Source: Geosiphon pyriformis
Lineage: Eukaryota > Glomeromycota > Glomeromycetes > Archaeosporales > Geosiphonaceae
Reading direction: 5' to 3'
DNA length: 64,000 nt
NCBI GenBank assembly: GCA_016748015.1
Contig: JAAOMT010000096.1
Coordinates: 263,155 to 327,154 of the forward strand
Below, one piece after another: positions 61,203 through 64,000 of this stretch. Position numbers and translations under genes: made by a program. The notes under the pieces are model-generated. The model searched no databases. It saw nothing but the letters and a program-made list of their open reading frames with translations, and was not told the DNA's origin. Within the stretch, counting starts at the first letter, position 1. Each line of letters starts with the position of its first letter.

Positions 61203-64000
61203 ATTTTTTATTTTTTATTAAAGAATTTAACAAGCAAAGCCCAATTACTATCTAGTACATAAAGCCAAACTAAAAGGCTCAAACTAAACATGACTTATGT
61301 GCTTACTACATGTGGCTAGCCACTCAGGCCAGTTAAGGCAACACTACACACCTATAATAACCTGTACATTACCTCCCAGACCAGAGAAAAAACTACATGG
61401 CTTCTGATGACCAAAGCTAACAGCAAAAAACTTAGCCATACCAAGCAACCTAACAATACCATCAGAAAACAAAGAAGACACACCAAGAAAAAGCCCAAAA
61501 ACAACACTACCATTCTGAACCAAACCAGTCTTTTTCATTACCACCCAATGGCTAGATCTTACCAACCACACCCTAGCATAATGCAACTCAACAATAAACC
61601 TTATAAAGTCAACAATCTGAGCAACAGCCAATTTTTGGTCATCAACAATACAACAAGCCTCTCTAAGCCATTCATCCAGCACAAACTCTTTGCATACCAA
61701 AGCATACAATCCAACATCAATGGAACATTGAGATAGTACTTATAATACAGCAGACGAAAAACAATCAAAAACACCAGCCACAGCAGACCAACGAGCAAAA
61801 GCCTCAACCAAGATCTCATTGTGAATGTTAGACTCACAAACACAAATAAAAGCATGGTCAGAAAACTCCACATCATCACACAACAAACACAGCACACCAG
61901 GATAACATCTATTATACAGCCTCTTCCTAACTGCCACTGGCAATCTTCTGTGCACAGCTTTCATCATATAAGAGCAGAGTGTTGAAGACTTGCAACTAGT
62001 GAAACCAGCAAGCATATAAGAATCAAGATGCCACACTCTTGCAGTAGCAACCCAGTCCACACAACCAATCATCACATCTGAAACCACATTGCAGCCAGGA
62101 CCAGCTTCCCAACAAGCATGACAAACAAACCGAAAAATATCCTGGACAAAATGACAGACATTACCAGAAACAGCAGTATCTTCAGCAACCAGAAAGTGTT
62201 CACACACATTGACCAACAGCAAAAAGAAAGACTCAAAGGCAGCCCCAGCAGCCAAGTCAGCTCTTACATTACCAAAAATCCCAGAATAGTCTTTTACCTT
62301 AGTCCAACTCATATTAAGATCCTTATTCCTGACCAAATTAAAAATGTGATGCCTCTCAAGCCAGCATTGATTACAGAAATTGGGGGTGGCAAGAAACATC
62401 TCAGATATACATGCATCAATGGCAGCCTGACTGTCAAGATGCAATATCACAGTACTAGAAGAAGTGATACACTCCAAAGACAAAGCAACAGTCTGTAATT
62501 TGGCCATGGTAGAAAACAAAAGACCCCAAACTGCAACACCAATGCTCAAATCTAAGACTAGAAAGTATGCAGCAGCCCCACCCACAACTTCAGTAGAGCC
62601 AGTATTCTTCAAGAACCCATCTGTATAAACCTCAAAAAAGCCCAACCAAACATCATGCAATCTATTTTTTATAGCAGAAAACTCACTAGACCCCAATACA
62701 TTCAATCCACGTAGCTCAATAGAACCAAGAGTGCCAGATAACAAGAACCTCTTATCCAGAAAAAACTCAGATGCAACCACAAACTAATGAGATACAGGAC
62801 CATGCAAATCCAATCTCTTTCAATGGCAAAAAGTCTTCCAATCCAACAAGCCACCTTTTTTATCAAAAAGCTGATCACCAAAGACAACACCAAAATGTTT
62901 GAAAGATTTGACTGAATCAAAATACAGAAACTTTCCAAGAATAAAAAACAAAAAAAAATGGCCAGAACTATGAAAAGCAGTGGGGAGATTGTTCGCCAAA
63001 GACAGCTCATTGTCCAAAAAAATCTTAACCAACCCAGCCAGAAAATTGTTCACTGAACTAACACATAACCTAACAAAAAACTGCAAAGGGTCCAGAGGAG
63101 CCCAACCCAGAACTTGCAAATCCAGAAATCTATGACTAAACAAATACCCAAGAATATCAGGAGTATTAAAGAACATTATCAAAGCAGCCACCTTCCCTTC
63201 AGACTGCACCTGCTCAAAAGGTTTTAGGCCATACAATAAGGGATAATACAAAGCAGCATCAAGAAAGTCATGGGGAAGACAAGTTTTAAACCTAAGGCCC
63301 TTTCTAACCAATACATCTCACTTGTGACAAACACTAGAAGGGACAAAGCTAAACTGAATACAATAGCTGACAATAAGCTGCAAGACAGCCAAAACCAAAT
63401 ACAAAAACTGCTTATCCATAATAGTCTTTTTAAGCACAATGTTAACAAAGAAACGAATATCAGCATGAGCTTTGGCAACACTTGGTTTGGACAACCCCTC
63501 AGTAAACAAAAAAATACCTAGATAGCAATGTGCCTTATCTTTCTTAGCAATTGAAATAGGCTGCTCACAAATACTTAATGAAGCAACTTTAACACCCTGA
63601 TTGATGGAAATAGCCACAGTTTTTTTATTGTTGATAGAAATATCATTGACCTCAAAAAACTCACTGGCAATGTCCAAAGCGTACTGAGTGAAGGCTTGAC
63701 AATTCCCAACCCAGATTGTATCATTAACAAATGTACCAGCTGAAAAATACGAGGTGAGACTTCTACCACTCTCAATCCATCCAGTCTTTAAAACAAATCT
63801 AGTATTAATTTAATATCTACATAATTGTTTGTGCCTCTTGATTTCACTCAAAAAAGGGTCATAAAAGATCCTCTACAGAAGAGGTGAAAAGACCTCACTC
63901 TGATCCAGTCCATTATGTACCCTATAACCACTAGACAAACCAAAGTCAGTCATCATCCTATTAACTCTGTCCTTGTAAATACCACCAAAAAATCTAATGA
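61203..64000 (-). mobile_element. LINE copy 3, 3' part, cut by the window edge
   Basis: The 3' end of a third LINE in minus orientation: an A-rich tail (T-rich on the plus strand, about 61203-61224), a 3' UTR ending in CTTGTTAAA like the other copies, then ORF2 from its C-terminus back into the reverse transcriptase. It has fewer stops than copies 1 and 2 but belongs to a more diverged subfamily. The 5' part lies beyond the window. Confidence 0.85.
61344..64000 (-). pseudogene. LINE copy 3 ORF2, partial, broken
   Basis: The reverse transcriptase part has FVND (63720-63731) in place of FVDD, followed by an intact Trp (TGG 63711-63713) where copies 1 and 2 have stops. RNase H (about 62650-62250) shows VYTDGFL, HLDSQAAIDAC and WTKVKDYSGIFGN: the catalytic region Asp is kept, but the Glu block reads MAKLQ and the His of KGH reads Tyr. 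The C-terminal finger reads CLLCDDVEFSDHAFIC (about 61890-61840). Stops at TGA 63318-63320, TGA 62820-62822 and one TAG near 62785 all match Trp codons of a sister copy. Confidence 0.82.

Noticed and set aside
40085-64000. LINE copies considered as active elements or host telomerase-like genes
   Set aside because: Multiple stops, frameshifts and lost catalytic residues in each copy; domain order and 3' A-rich tails are those of LINEs.

Overview
The window looks like nuclear DNA of an arbuscular mycorrhizal fungus (Glomeromycotina; Rhizophagus or a close relative). This is an inference from four things: extreme A+T richness, short GT-AG introns of about 70-180 bases, an F-box/zinc-ribbon gene pair, and LINE elements whose first ORF resembles the abundant LINE family of that group. 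There is no sign of bacterial, mitochondrial or plastid genes, and no tRNA, rRNA or CRISPR array was found.

Left part, about 1-33 kb, is a sparse gene compartment with four reconstructable spliced genes. They are an F-box/zinc-ribbon gene (8191-9371, +), a PIN/PILS-type membrane carrier in four exons (20639-22351, +), a snurportin-1-like import adaptor in six exons (28390-29779, -), and a second F-box/zinc-ribbon gene (30911-32174, -). The last is a paralogue of the first, with an intron at the same place and phase. In every gene the reading frame closes exactly across all introns. Between them lie microsatellites, long homopolymers, a 154-bp MITE flanked by TA, a fossil Tc1/mariner transposase end, an LTR-like repeat with a 12-bp tandem array, and some richer-GC patches that look like dead coding sequence but which I could not identify.

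Right part, about 33 kb to the end, is a gene-free, nearly pure A+T compartment holding three decayed copies of one LINE superfamily. Each has ORF1 with a zinc knuckle and/or ORF2 with AP endonuclease, reverse transcriptase, RNase H and a C-terminal CCHC finger. Copy 1 (40085-46816, +) and copy 2 (47895-54783, -) are close to full length, carry recognisable target-site duplications and point toward each other. Copy 3 (61203 to the edge, -) is cut by the window end. LINE copy 2 sits inside a second copy of the LTR-like repeat, whose two halves can be rejoined by comparison with a third copy at about 57.3-57.9 kb.

The most informative signal is mutational. Aligning the three LINEs with each other, and the three LTR-like copies with each other, shows decay dominated by G-to-A and C-to-T changes. 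The reverse-transcriptase catalytic pair reads DD, ND and NN in the three copies, tryptophan codons repeatedly become TGA or TAG, and the 12-bp unit drifts from TATTGACCTGAT to TATTAATTTAAT. A simple reading is that the A+T desert is an old transposon graveyard worn down by GC-to-AT transition (methylation-linked deamination or a RIP-like process), into which younger LINEs inserted.
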